The notes beneath the pieces are model-generated. The model made no database searches, was not told the DNA's origin, and was given only the letters and a program-made list of their open reading frames with translations. Both the position numbers and the translations under genes were made by a program. From the NCBI GenBank assembly GCA_026388595.1, contig JAPLJM010000120.1:1-6923 (forward strand): DNA of 6,923 nt. Direction: 5' to 3'. This document shows positions 1-6,323 of the stretch, piece by piece; the first letter of the stretch is position 1, and each line of letters opens with the position of its first letter. Source of the stretch: Deltaproteobacteria bacterium (GTDB lineage Bacteria > Desulfobacterota > Syntrophia > Syntrophales > Fen-1087).

Positions 1-167
1 TTGATGCGGTGATCCTGGGGCATTCCCATGAGCCTTTTTTAAAAGAATTTCTTATGGATGGCCGGCGAAAGACCTTTGCGACCCTGGGGGACTGGACCCG
101 GCACAAGTCCTATCTCGTACATGAGGATGGCCAGTTCCGGCTGTGTTATTATCAAGCGCCGGAATGA
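1..167 (+). CDS. C-terminal end of an LpxH-like metallophosphoesterase (5' end outside the window)
   Basis: The reading frame is open from the first complete codon at position 3 to the TGA at 165-167, giving 54 residues. It begins DAVILGHSHEP. The GHSH motif is the last metal-binding motif of calcineurin-like phosphoesterases, with two histidines that bind the dinuclear metal centre. The later LGDW followed by SYLV and a short strand ending in YY matches the end of UDP-2,3-diacylglucosamine diphosphatase-type enzymes, which make lipid X for lipid A at the inner membrane. The catalytic N-terminal part (the DxH, GD and GNHD/GNRD motifs) lies upstream of the window, so LpxH cannot be separated from other phosphoesterases of the same fold. 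No terminator is visible after the stop. The next gene starts 127 bp downstream after an AT-rich gap (about 180-255) in which I could not assign a convincing promoter. Confidence 0.72.
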   Translation, partial: DAVILGHSHEPFLKEFLMDGRRKTFATLGDWTRHKSYLVHEDGQFRLCYYQAPE

Positions 168-294
168 TGGATTATTCGGAAAAGCATTCTATTGTCAACT
201 ATTTATAAAAATTAAGCATTAATACCTATGAGAAAATCTGGACATTGTAAAATGAATGTGCTAGTCAGGCCGAATTATCAACAGGAGTAATGGA

Positions 295-1164
295 ATGAAT
301 TTCGGCGGTATCGAACCGGAATTTTCTGACGTTGTCCGCGCCATATTTGTGGTCCTTCCCGTACCCTATGATCTGACCTCGACATACCGGTCCGGATCAC
401 GCTTGGGGCCGGCGGCGATTTTGGATGCATCCGCCCACATGGAGCTCTACGATGAGGAGCTTGGCCAGGAGACCTACCAGTGGGGGATTCATACACTTCC
501 CTTTCTGGAGCCCGATGCCCGTGGTCCGAAGGAGATGATTGAAACCATCCGTCAGAAAACGGCAGAGATAGTTTCCGCCAATCAGATTCCCGTGGCGCTT
601 GGCGGGGAACACAGCATATCGTTCGGTTGTGTCCAGGCATTAAAGGAGAAATATCCGGCGCTGTCGGTGCTCCAGTTCGATGCCCATGCTGACCTGCGTG
701 ATGCATACCAAGGCAGCCCTTACAGTCATGCCTCTGTGGCCCGGCGGATTTCGGAATGCTGTCCCCTTGTCCAGGTGGGTATCCGGAGCATGAGTGCGGA
801 AGAGGCTGATTTTTTGCCGGGCAGCCCGGTGAAGAGCTTTTCCGCGGACTATATCCTCGAGGATAAGGACTGGTGTGAAGCCATTGTGCAACAGCTGAAT
901 GGGGATGTCTATATTACCGTTGATCTGGATGTTCTTGATCCGGCATTCATGCCGGCCACCGGAACGCCGGAACCTGGCGGGATCGGCTGGAAGGAGCTTT
1001 TGCGCCTGATCCGGGCCGTATCAAAAAAATGCTGCATCAGAGGGTTTGATATCGTGGAACTCTCACCGGTTCCCGGACTCGTTGCCCCTGATTTTCTGGC
1101 GGCAAAACTGGCCTATCGCATGATGGGATATGCCATAGCAAATACAAATAAACCGATGTCGTAA
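295..1164 (+). CDS. speB: agmatinase (ureohydrolase family)
   Basis: This 289-residue cytoplasmic enzyme most likely hydrolyses agmatine to putrescine and urea at a dinuclear manganese site. All ureohydrolase signatures are present in order: GGEHS at 103-107 (His106), DAHAD at 129-133 (Asp129, His131, Asp133) and TVDLDVLDPAFMP at 208-220 (Asp210, Asp212). These supply the six expected metal ligands. FDIVELSP at 251-258 carries the conserved acidic residue Glu256. Length is normal for bacterial SpeB. The ATG at 295 has AGGAG at 283-287 seven bases upstream; an ATG at 290 in another frame stops at once. The stop codon overlaps the ribosome-binding site of the arginine decarboxylase gene that follows, so the two are almost certainly co-transcribed. 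That neighbour supplies agmatine and favours agmatinase over arginase, guanidinobutyrase or formimidoglutamase, which share these motifs. Confidence 0.93.
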   Translation: MNFGGIEPEFSDVVRAIFVVLPVPYDLTSTYRSGSRLGPAAILDASAHMELYDEELGQETYQWGIHTLPFLEPDARGPKEMIETIRQKTAEIVSANQIPVALGGEHSISFGCVQALKEKYPALSVLQFDAHADLRDAYQGSPYSHASVARRISECCPLVQVGIRSMSAEEADFLPGSPVKSFSADYILEDKDWCEAIVQQLNGDVYITVDLDVLDPAFMPATGTPEPGGIGWKELLRLIRAVSKKCCIRGFDIVELSPVPGLVAPDFLAAKLAYRMMGYAIANTNKPMS

Positions 1165-1177
1165 AGGAGATAAAAAA

Positions 1178-1726
1178 TTGAACGCTTACGTGCCCAGGAT
1201 GATTTTTTTTACAAAGGGGGTGGGGAACCACAAAGAGGAGCTTCACTCATTTGAGCTGGCCCTTCGGGACGCCGGCATCGAAAAATGTAATCTCGTCCTG
1301 GTATCCAGTATTCTGCCCCCAGGTTGTAAGGTGATTTCCAAATCGCGGGGTTTGGATGAATTGAAGCCCGGAGCCATTACCTATTGTGTTTTGAGCCGCT
1401 GCTGCAGCAACGAGCCGCGCAGGCTCCTGGCGGCATCGGTCGGCTGCGCCATCCCGGCGGATAAGCAAACTTACGGCTATATCAGTGAACACCATTCCTT
1501 TGGCCAGACGGAAAGACAGGCAGGGGACTACGCGGAAGATCTTGCCGCCGCCATGCTGGCCTCCACCCTGGGCATTGATTTCAACATCGATGAAAGCTGG
1601 GATGAGAAAAAAGAGATCTTCAAAATCAGTGGAAAAATCGTGAGTACCAGGAATATCACACAATCGAGTATCGTCAAGAAAACCGGATACACGACCGTTT
1701 TGGCAGCGGCGGTTTTTGTCTTTTGA
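1178..1726 (+). CDS. pdaD: pyruvoyl-dependent arginine decarboxylase proenzyme
   Basis: This 182-residue protein matches the PvlArgDC family, which decarboxylates arginine to agmatine using a covalently bound pyruvoyl group instead of PLP. The family makes its cofactor by self-cleavage at a Ser-Ser bond. Here VSSILPPGC at 42-50 places the break between Ser43 and Ser44, giving an N-terminal beta chain of about 43 residues and an alpha chain of about 139 whose first residue becomes pyruvoyl. Upstream, a GVGNHKEELHSFELALRDAG segment (15-33) is typical of the family, and YISEHHSFG (101-109) holds a conserved glutamate (Glu104) probably equivalent to the catalytic acid. Translation most likely starts at TTG 1178, with AAGGAG at 1164-1169 overlapping the agmatinase stop, 8 bases away. 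The product feeds the preceding agmatinase, so the pair is a compact arginine-to-putrescine route. An acid-resistance role, as known for some relatives, is less likely because no antiporter gene is adjacent. Confidence 0.92.
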   Translation: MNAYVPRMIFFTKGVGNHKEELHSFELALRDAGIEKCNLVLVSSILPPGCKVISKSRGLDELKPGAITYCVLSRCCSNEPRRLLAASVGCAIPADKQTYGYISEHHSFGQTERQAGDYAEDLAAAMLASTLGIDFNIDESWDEKKEIFKISGKIVSTRNITQSSIVKKTGYTTVLAAAVFVF

Positions 1727-1829
1727 ACGGAGCATCACAAATCATAATAATCACTTACTGAAACCGGGTCATCATCTTTAAATTTCCGACGCTGAACAGC
1801 GCGTCCCATGGAAAGGTGGATCGAGGGAT

Positions 1830-4049
1830 ATGATTGTCGATTATTTACGGACTTCATACGCCTTCGTCATTCCACCCATCCTCGGCTTTTTCATTCTGAT
1901 CTTCCTGTGCCTGATCTCCTTCCTTCGCGGCCCCCGCAGACCCACCAATATCCTTTTTGCCGGCATCTGCTTCATGGGTTCGCTGATCAACCTGGACGTG
2001 GCACTGGTCTCCATCCTGTCCGATAAAGCCCTGGCGTTGAAGCTGGACCGGATCATCTATGTGGTATTTGTTTTCAGTCCGCCGATTTACATTCAATTTG
2101 TGCATGCCTTTTTGCGCCTTGACAGCAGAAAGTGGCTTGAAGCCGGCGCCTATCTCATGAGCCTGACCTTCCTCTTCTTTGTCTTTTCGGATCTGTTTAT
2201 CAGCGGTTTCCACGAATATGCCTTTGGAACGATCGCCAAAGCCGGTCCGGTTTTCCACATCTTTTCCGTTATGTCGTTCTTTACAGTTTTTTACTGTCTG
2301 GTCATGCTGTTTACCGTGATGAAAGAAACAGATGACAACCAGTGGAAAAACAGGATTAAATACATTCTGGGGGGTATGGGAACGAGCGCCCTCCTGATTG
2401 CCCTGAATATCCTGCCCGTTACCGGCTTCAACATTTATCCGATGGGGAATTTCAGCTTCATCCCGGCCATTTTTTTGGCCGTCGGGGTGCTTAAATATGA
2501 CCTCCTGGACATTGGTGTTCTAATCCGCAAGGGGACGGCCTATTTTATCCTGACGGCCGTTCTGACAGTCATTTACGTTGCTATCATCGCTCTTTTTAAT
2601 ACCCTTTTCTGGGGCCCGGGGCAGAAGTATTCTCTGATTCTCCCTGTATTTCTGGCCCTCTTGATGATCCTGTTATTCGATCCGATCCGGAAGAAAGTGC
2701 AGACATTGATCGATCAGCTTTTTTTCCGGGGACGATACGATTATCATCAACTGCTCAAGAGCATCAGCGGCGAGATGACATCTCTGCTGAAGTTTGATCA
2801 GATTAAAATTCTTTTACTGGAATCCATCCATGCGGCGCTTCAAGTGACACAGCTCTGCCTCTTGATTGATGGTGAGCAGGGTCAATTTCAGCTATATGTC
2901 AATCAAAACGGCCTAATGGGTGAGAAATCCCCGATCACCTTTGATCGAGCGCATCCGGTCGTGGCTTTACTGGAGGCTGAAAGAGGGCCTTTAAATAAAT
3001 CTTTCATTGAGCGAAAATCCAGCCGGTTCAAAAATAAACAGGAGATCCTTGACGTATTTGATGAAATCGGGGCCGTCCTGCTCGTTCCCTTGATTTCAAA
3101 GAATCGTCTGATCGGAATGATCGGTCTGGGTCAAAAAAAATCGGGCCAACTCTTTGTGCAGGAGGATGTGGAATTGCTGTCCACGATTGCAAATCAAAGT
3201 GTGACAGCCATTGATAATGCAAGGATGTATGAAGCCCTGGAAAAAATGAATCTGGACCTGGAGGAGAAAGTCGAACAAAGAACGGCAGATCTCCGCCAGG
3301 CCCTGGAGGAAAAAGAGCGAACACAGAAGCAGCTTATTCAGTCGGAAAGCCTTGCGGCAATCGGACAACTGGTGGCCGGAACGGCCCATGAATTGAACAA
3401 TCCCTTAGCCAGCGCCTCCAGCTTGATCCAGACCAGCATGGTAACCATCCATGAATGGGATGTGAGGGAGAATGCCCGCAACGAAGTCGAGGACGATCTT
3501 CGTTTTTCCCTGAAGGAACTACAGCGGGCGGGGGACATTGTCAGGAGCCTGCTTGGTCTATCCAGGCAGACGCAGACCTATGTGGAGCCGGTTCATATCA
3601 ATGCTGCGCTTGATGATGCCCTGCGTGTGCTTCACAATCAGTACAAGTATTTAAAGGTGGATATCGAGAAAGAATATGAGGAAAACTTGCCGGATATCCG
3701 AGGAAATTTTGCCAACCTCGGGCAGGTCTTTATCAATGTCATCAAGAACGCCATCCAATCCCTACCGGAAGGCAAAGGGAAAGTCACACTGAAAACCCAT
3801 TATCAGAAAGTTTCTGACCGGGTGATCATCGAAATTGGAGACACGGGTTCGGGAATCGCTGAGGAGTACCTCAAGGATATCTTTAAACCCTTTTATACCA
3901 CAAAGGAGGTTGGCCAGGGAACGGGTTTAGGGCTGTACATCTCTCATGAAATCATCAAGAGACATGGAGGGGCTATCCATGTCCGCAGTGAATTGAGGCA
4001 GGGAACGGTCGTCACTATGGAACTGCCCTGTCAGAGGAAGGACTCATGA
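1830..4049 (+). CDS. multi-pass membrane sensor histidine kinase with GAF domain
   Basis: This 739-residue kinase starts with about nine predicted membrane segments (roughly 13-33, 40-63, 73-95, 106-125, 141-164, 177-196, 207-222, 236-260, 267-284). This resembles the 7TM-type histidine kinase sensor regions, followed by the family-typical FFRGRYDYHQLL at 298-309. A GAF-like domain covers about 315-466 and a coiled coil about 465-510. The HisKA domain has the phospho-acceptor His520 in AHELNNPL. The ATP-binding domain shows an N box around Asn636-Asn640, DTGSGI (671-676), FKPFYTT (685-691) and GQGTGLGL (695-702), so it looks catalytically complete. The ATG at 1830 has AAGGTGG about ten bases upstream. 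The gene follows a 103-bp gap with no clear promoter or terminator. Its TGA overlaps the next gene's ATG, coupling it to the receiver-cyclase protein, its probable phosphotransfer partner. The ligand cannot be read from sequence; a small intracellular ligand for GAF or a membrane-linked cue are both possible. Confidence 0.93.
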   Translation: MIVDYLRTSYAFVIPPILGFFILIFLCLISFLRGPRRPTNILFAGICFMGSLINLDVALVSILSDKALALKLDRIIYVVFVFSPPIYIQFVHAFLRLDSRKWLEAGAYLMSLTFLFFVFSDLFISGFHEYAFGTIAKAGPVFHIFSVMSFFTVFYCLVMLFTVMKETDDNQWKNRIKYILGGMGTSALLIALNILPVTGFNIYPMGNFSFIPAIFLAVGVLKYDLLDIGVLIRKGTAYFILTAVLTVIYVAIIALFNTLFWGPGQKYSLILPVFLALLMILLFDPIRKKVQTLIDQLFFRGRYDYHQLLKSISGEMTSLLKFDQIKILLLESIHAALQVTQLCLLIDGEQGQFQLYVNQNGLMGEKSPITFDRAHPVVALLEAERGPLNKSFIERKSSRFKNKQEILDVFDEIGAVLLVPLISKNRLIGMIGLGQKKSGQLFVQEDVELLSTIANQSVTAIDNARMYEALEKMNLDLEEKVEQRTADLRQALEEKERTQKQLIQSESLAAIGQLVAGTAHELNNPLASASSLIQTSMVTIHEWDVRENARNEVEDDLRFSLKELQRAGDIVRSLLGLSRQTQTYVEPVHINAALDDALRVLHNQYKYLKVDIEKEYEENLPDIRGNFANLGQVFINVIKNAIQSLPEGKGKVTLKTHYQKVSDRVIIEIGDTGSGIAEEYLKDIFKPFYTTKEVGQGTGLGLYISHEIIKRHGGAIHVRSELRQGTVVTMELPCQRKDS

Positions 4050-5041
4050 TCGGATTGATGGTGGTTGATGATGAGGAAGGCGTCCGGCGCTCACTCAGGA
4101 AGGTGCTTGAAAAAGATGGCTATGACATTTTTCTGGCGGAAAACGGGGAACAGGCCGTACAGATGGTGCGCGAAAATCACAGCCATCTGGAGACGGTCAT
4201 CTCCGATTTCAAAATGCCGGGGATGGACGGATTGGAAACGCTCGTTGAGATAGGGAAAATAAACCCTGAGATTACGAGAATCATGCTGACCGGTTATGCC
4301 ACGATGGAAAGTGCGATTGAATCGGTGAATGCAGGCATCGACGGATTCCTGACCAAGCCTTTTGATAATGTTGAGCTTCGGGCCAAGGTACGGGAATATA
4401 ATGTAAAAAAAAGGCTCAAACAGTTCGTGTCCGAACAGATTCTCACGGAACTGCAGAAAAACGGCCGCATGATCGCGCCCCGAAAGCTGATTGCCAGCGT
4501 TCTGTTTATTGATATCCGGGGATTCTCCGGATTATCGGAGACATTGACACCCGACGAGCTTTCCCACCTGCTGAATTTTCATTATTTTTCACCGCTGGAC
4601 AATATCATTTTTGAATTTAACGGAACACTGGACAAGCATATCGGGGACAGCATCATGGGGGTCTTCGGAGCACCCATCAGCTATGGAGATGATGCGGTCA
4701 GGGCGGTTTTAAGCGCCCTCCGGATGATAGATGAAATGAAAACGATTAATGAAAAACTTGCCCTTCAGGACCGTAAAATATCCGTTGGGGTGGGCATTGG
4801 CACGGGAGAGGTTCTGGCTGGCATCTTTGGCTCTTCCCGTAAGAAGGAGTATACGATTTTCGGATTGCCCGTTATTGTGGCGGCACGATTGGAACAGATT
4901 GCCCGGCCCTCCCAAATCCTGATCTGTGACGAGACCTATCAGCGTGTTCAGGATTTTGTTCATACGGAAAAAGTGGAATTCAAGTCGGTTAAGGGGATTG
5001 AAAAGAAATTTGACTTCTACAGCGTACTTGGAAAAAAGTGA
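4046..5041 (+). CDS. response regulator with class III adenylate/guanylate cyclase output domain
   Basis: The 331-residue protein has a receiver domain (about 1-120), a linker helix (about 121-145, with FVSEQILTEL) and a class III nucleotide cyclase homology domain (about 148-330). Receiver residues are complete: acidic pocket Asp8/Asp9, phospho-acceptor Asp54 (SDFKMPG), Thr82 and Lys104. The cyclase keeps both metal aspartates, Asp156 (FIDIRGFS) and Asp201 (KHIGDSIMGVFG), and the Lys197/Thr270 pair that fits ATP rather than GTP in class IIIb enzymes. In the last catalytic motif (269-283) Arg281 is present, but the expected transition-state Asn is Ile277 (codon ATT, 4874-4876). Activity may therefore be weak, altered or lost. 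The ATG overlaps the kinase stop, with GAGGA at 4034-4038 seven bases upstream. Kinase control of cyclic AMP is the likely role (inference). A degenerate cyclase acting as a binding or regulatory module is the alternative. Confidence 0.92.
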   Translation: MIGLMVVDDEEGVRRSLRKVLEKDGYDIFLAENGEQAVQMVRENHSHLETVISDFKMPGMDGLETLVEIGKINPEITRIMLTGYATMESAIESVNAGIDGFLTKPFDNVELRAKVREYNVKKRLKQFVSEQILTELQKNGRMIAPRKLIASVLFIDIRGFSGLSETLTPDELSHLLNFHYFSPLDNIIFEFNGTLDKHIGDSIMGVFGAPISYGDDAVRAVLSALRMIDEMKTINEKLALQDRKISVGVGIGTGEVLAGIFGSSRKKEYTIFGLPVIVAARLEQIARPSQILICDETYQRVQDFVHTEKVEFKSVKGIEKKFDFYSVLGKK

Positions 5042-5049
5042 AATACCCC

Positions 5050-5078
5050 TTGACAAAAAGACAAGAGGATGTTTTAAG
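5050..5078 (+). promoter_or_regulatory. sigma-70-type promoter for the initiator tRNA gene
   Basis: A perfect -35 box, TTGACA (5050-5055), is followed after exactly 17 bases by TTTAAG (5073-5078), a four-of-six match to TATAAT. The predicted start near 5085 leaves a leader of about 27 nt before the mature tRNA, a usual length for 5' processing by RNase P. The -35 box begins nine bases after the cyclase stop codon, so the tRNA can be transcribed independently of the upstream operon. Confidence 0.6.
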
Positions 5079-5111
5079 GACCACCAGATTTCAAGACAAA
5101 TATTCATGTGC

Positions 5112-5188
<77 letters not shown>

Positions 5189-5196
5189 AGAAAATC

Positions 5197-5227
5197 AAGG
5201 GGTTAGAAGAGATTCTGACCCCTTTTT
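5197..5227 (+). terminator. intrinsic terminator after the initiator tRNA
   Basis: Arms AGGGGTTAGAA (5198-5208) and TTCTGACCCCT (5213-5223) form an 11-bp stem with one G:U pair, extended by A5197:T5224, closing on the tetraloop GAGA (5209-5212) and running into a T tract (5223-5227). It lies nine bases after the CCA end and would stop the tRNA transcript and any read-through from the two-component operon. Confidence 0.88.
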
Positions 5228-5284
5228 CATTGCCTGCATATATCCATACCCAACACTATTCCCAACACAAAATGTGAGTTTTAA

Positions 5285-5632
5285 ATGCTTCGTGGAGCAT
5301 CTTTGGGGAGCCCCACCGGGGCGGATGGGCGCAGGTCAACCCGCAGAGCGTTGTTTGAAACGATTGACAAGCCGACCCTGAAGCCTCTTCCCCTTGATCC
5401 CTATGAGTATGCCGAGTGGAAAAAAGCCAGGGTCAATGTGGACTATCATATTGAGATGGGGGGACATTATTACAGCATGCCCTATCAGCTTGTCAAAGAA
5501 CAGGTAGATGTGCGCCTCACGTCAACCACTTTGATTCAGGCATATCCGCGTGTCCGGAAGTCAATGACAGGAAATAGATTCAATACAGATAATGAATCCT
5601 TGTATCAAGGGGCTGGTTATCACAAATTCTAA
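5285..5632 (+). pseudogene. istA: remnant of an IS21-family IstA transposase
   Basis: A 115-codon reading frame contains, at about residues 17-83 (nt 5333-5533), a stretch typical of the C-terminal part of IS21 IstA transposases: RRALFETIDKPTLKPLPLD, then YEYAEWKKARVNVDYHIE and HYYSMPYQLVKEQVDVRL. Complete IstA proteins are several hundred residues long, with a DDE core upstream and more sequence after this point. Here both are missing. The last 32 residues do not look like IstA, and no IstB helper ATPase follows. The ATG at 5285 directly follows an in-frame TAA, has no ribosome-binding site and sits in a small hairpin (ATGCT/AGCAT, 5285-5300), so it is probably not a real start. I read this as a transposase scar left by deletion on both sides, not a working gene. 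Confidence 0.82.
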
Positions 5633-5650
5633 ACACTTACAAAAGAATTC

Positions 5651-5688
5651 AAAAAAACCCCTCGAAGAAGATTACTTCTTGCGAGGGG
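5651..5688 (-). terminator. strong intrinsic terminator facing the minus strand
   Basis: On the minus strand a stem of 13 bp with one bulged G forms from 5682-5688 with 5658-5664 (CGAGGGG/CCCCTCG) and from 5675-5680 with 5665-5670 (CTTCTT/AAGAAG), closing on a 4-nt loop (5671-5674). It is followed in the minus direction by seven T (5657-5651). On the plus strand there is no T run after the hairpin, so the direction is clear. No recognised minus-strand gene leads into it. A 43-codon minus ORF (5735-5866) ends 46 bp upstream. It may be left from a deleted gene or serve an undetected small transcript. Confidence 0.75.
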
Positions 5689-6118
5689 CTAACGAGATCC
5701 GCCTATGCCGGCTTGCCTTTTTACTGGAGTCACATCATTGAAGACTTGGTCTGTTAGGGTGATAATCACCACGAAGACCCTGCGTATCTTTTTTAGTTAA
5801 CATCCAGTAGAACAGACTCAATACGTGCATCGCAGTACCTCGATTGTCTACTTCTCTTATCGGCATATTCCCCATTAAACTGAAGGGGAAAAATAGCGCT
5901 TAAAGACTATGAACAAAGAAGAGAGCTGCAATGCTTTTGATCCACAAGCTGTAGTCAGCCCATTAAATAACTGCCCTTCAAGCAGCTAATCAATCATTAC
6001 CACTAAGACCCAACGATGCTTCTCTGATTACCTCCCAGTGAAGTGACGTAACTCTTATTCACATCATTCGGGCATTGCAGCATCTCTATGATTCTAATTT
6101 ACTGCTGCTGATTATTAA
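5689..6118. other. gene-free stretch, probably decayed or non-coding DNA
   Basis: I see no convincing protein-coding gene or known RNA here on either strand. Plus-strand frames are broken repeatedly by stops, and conceptual translations on both strands match no family I recognise. Local structures are a 6-bp hairpin (TTCCCC/GGGGAA, 5868-5890), a perfect 13-nt dyad GGTGATAATCACC (5758-5770) and a weak inverted repeat GCAGCA/TGCTGC (6077-6108). By eye the stretch is richer in A+T than the operons at 295-5041. Together with the transposase remnant next to it, this suggests eroded accessory DNA. Confidence 0.6.
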
Positions 6119-6180
6119 TGTCAAGGGGTGTATCGAATATAAAGATCTGAGGCAACTCGGTGGTAAAAATCCCGTTGACA
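6119..6180. repeat. imperfect inverted repeat ending in a -35 box
   Basis: TGTCAAGGGG (6119-6128) and CCCGTTGACA (6171-6180) are inverted copies that match at 9 of 10 bases and bound a 62-bp segment. The right arm contains the TTGACA -35 element of the promoter that follows. This could be a pair of operator half-sites, the ends of a small mobile remnant (TG-starting ends are usual in IS21 elements), or chance. No flanking target duplication was apparent. Confidence 0.35.
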
Positions 6181-6203
6181 CACAATATCGTTCGACCTAT
6201 ACT
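6175..6203 (+). promoter_or_regulatory. near-consensus sigma-70 promoter for the secreted-protein gene
   Basis: TTGACA (6175-6180) is a perfect -35 box and TATACT (6198-6203) a five-of-six -10 box, separated by exactly 17 bases. The predicted start near 6210 gives a leader of about 114 nt. This is the best promoter in the window and implies strong, possibly repressible, expression of the gene at 6324. Confidence 0.75.
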
Positions 6204-6209
6204 CACGGC

Positions 6210-6323
6210 GCGAAAAGGCAATGCCTTATCAATGAAACGTCTGGTAGGATATCTAAGAGGGGATGGACCTAAAAATCAGGTAAATGAGCAAATAAATTAT
6301 CAGTAAAAAGGAGATTAAATCTT
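6210..6323 (+). promoter_or_regulatory. 5' leader of the secreted-protein gene with ribosome-binding site
   Basis: The leader contains a small hairpin AAGGC/GCCTT (6215-6227, loop AAT), a weak ACCT/AGGT hairpin (6267-6281), a 24-codon ORF (6232-6306, MKRLVGYLRGDGP...) without a good ribosome-binding site, and the main ribosome-binding site AAGGAGA (6308-6314), nine bases before the ATG at 6324. I compared it by eye with cyclic di-GMP, fluoride and TPP riboswitch consensus sequences and saw no match. It may be an ordinary untranslated region. Confidence 0.45.

Noticed and set aside
168..294. Promoter for the putrescine unit (TTGTCA near 194 with AT-rich sequence after it)
   Set aside because: No -10 box lies at an acceptable distance from the candidate -35, so a site cannot be supported.
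278..706. 142-codon minus-strand ORF opposite agmatinase
   Set aside because: The composition is rich in Pro, Arg and Ser as expected from antisense of a coding frame, and the plus strand holds a complete agmatinase.
1247..1738. 163-codon minus-strand ORF opposite the arginine decarboxylase
   Set aside because: It mirrors a recognised gene with intact family motifs on the plus strand, and its translation resembles no family.
1788..1805. Dyad GACGC...GCGTC with inner palindrome CGCTGAACAGCG ahead of the kinase gene
   Set aside because: Considered as a terminator or operator; the stem is short, no T run follows and no known operator matches, so it is not annotated.
5758..5770. Perfect 13-nt palindrome GGTGATAATCACC
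   Set aside because: It could be a regulator site, but no promoter or gene lies in a suitable position around it and a short dyad can occur by chance.
6075..6272. 65-codon plus-strand ORF
   Set aside because: It contains the near-consensus promoter and the inverted repeat, has no ribosome-binding site and no recognisable domain.
6204..6323. Possible riboswitch in the leader of the secreted-protein gene
   Set aside because: Comparison by eye with cyclic di-GMP, fluoride and TPP aptamer consensus sequences showed no matching core, so no class is called.
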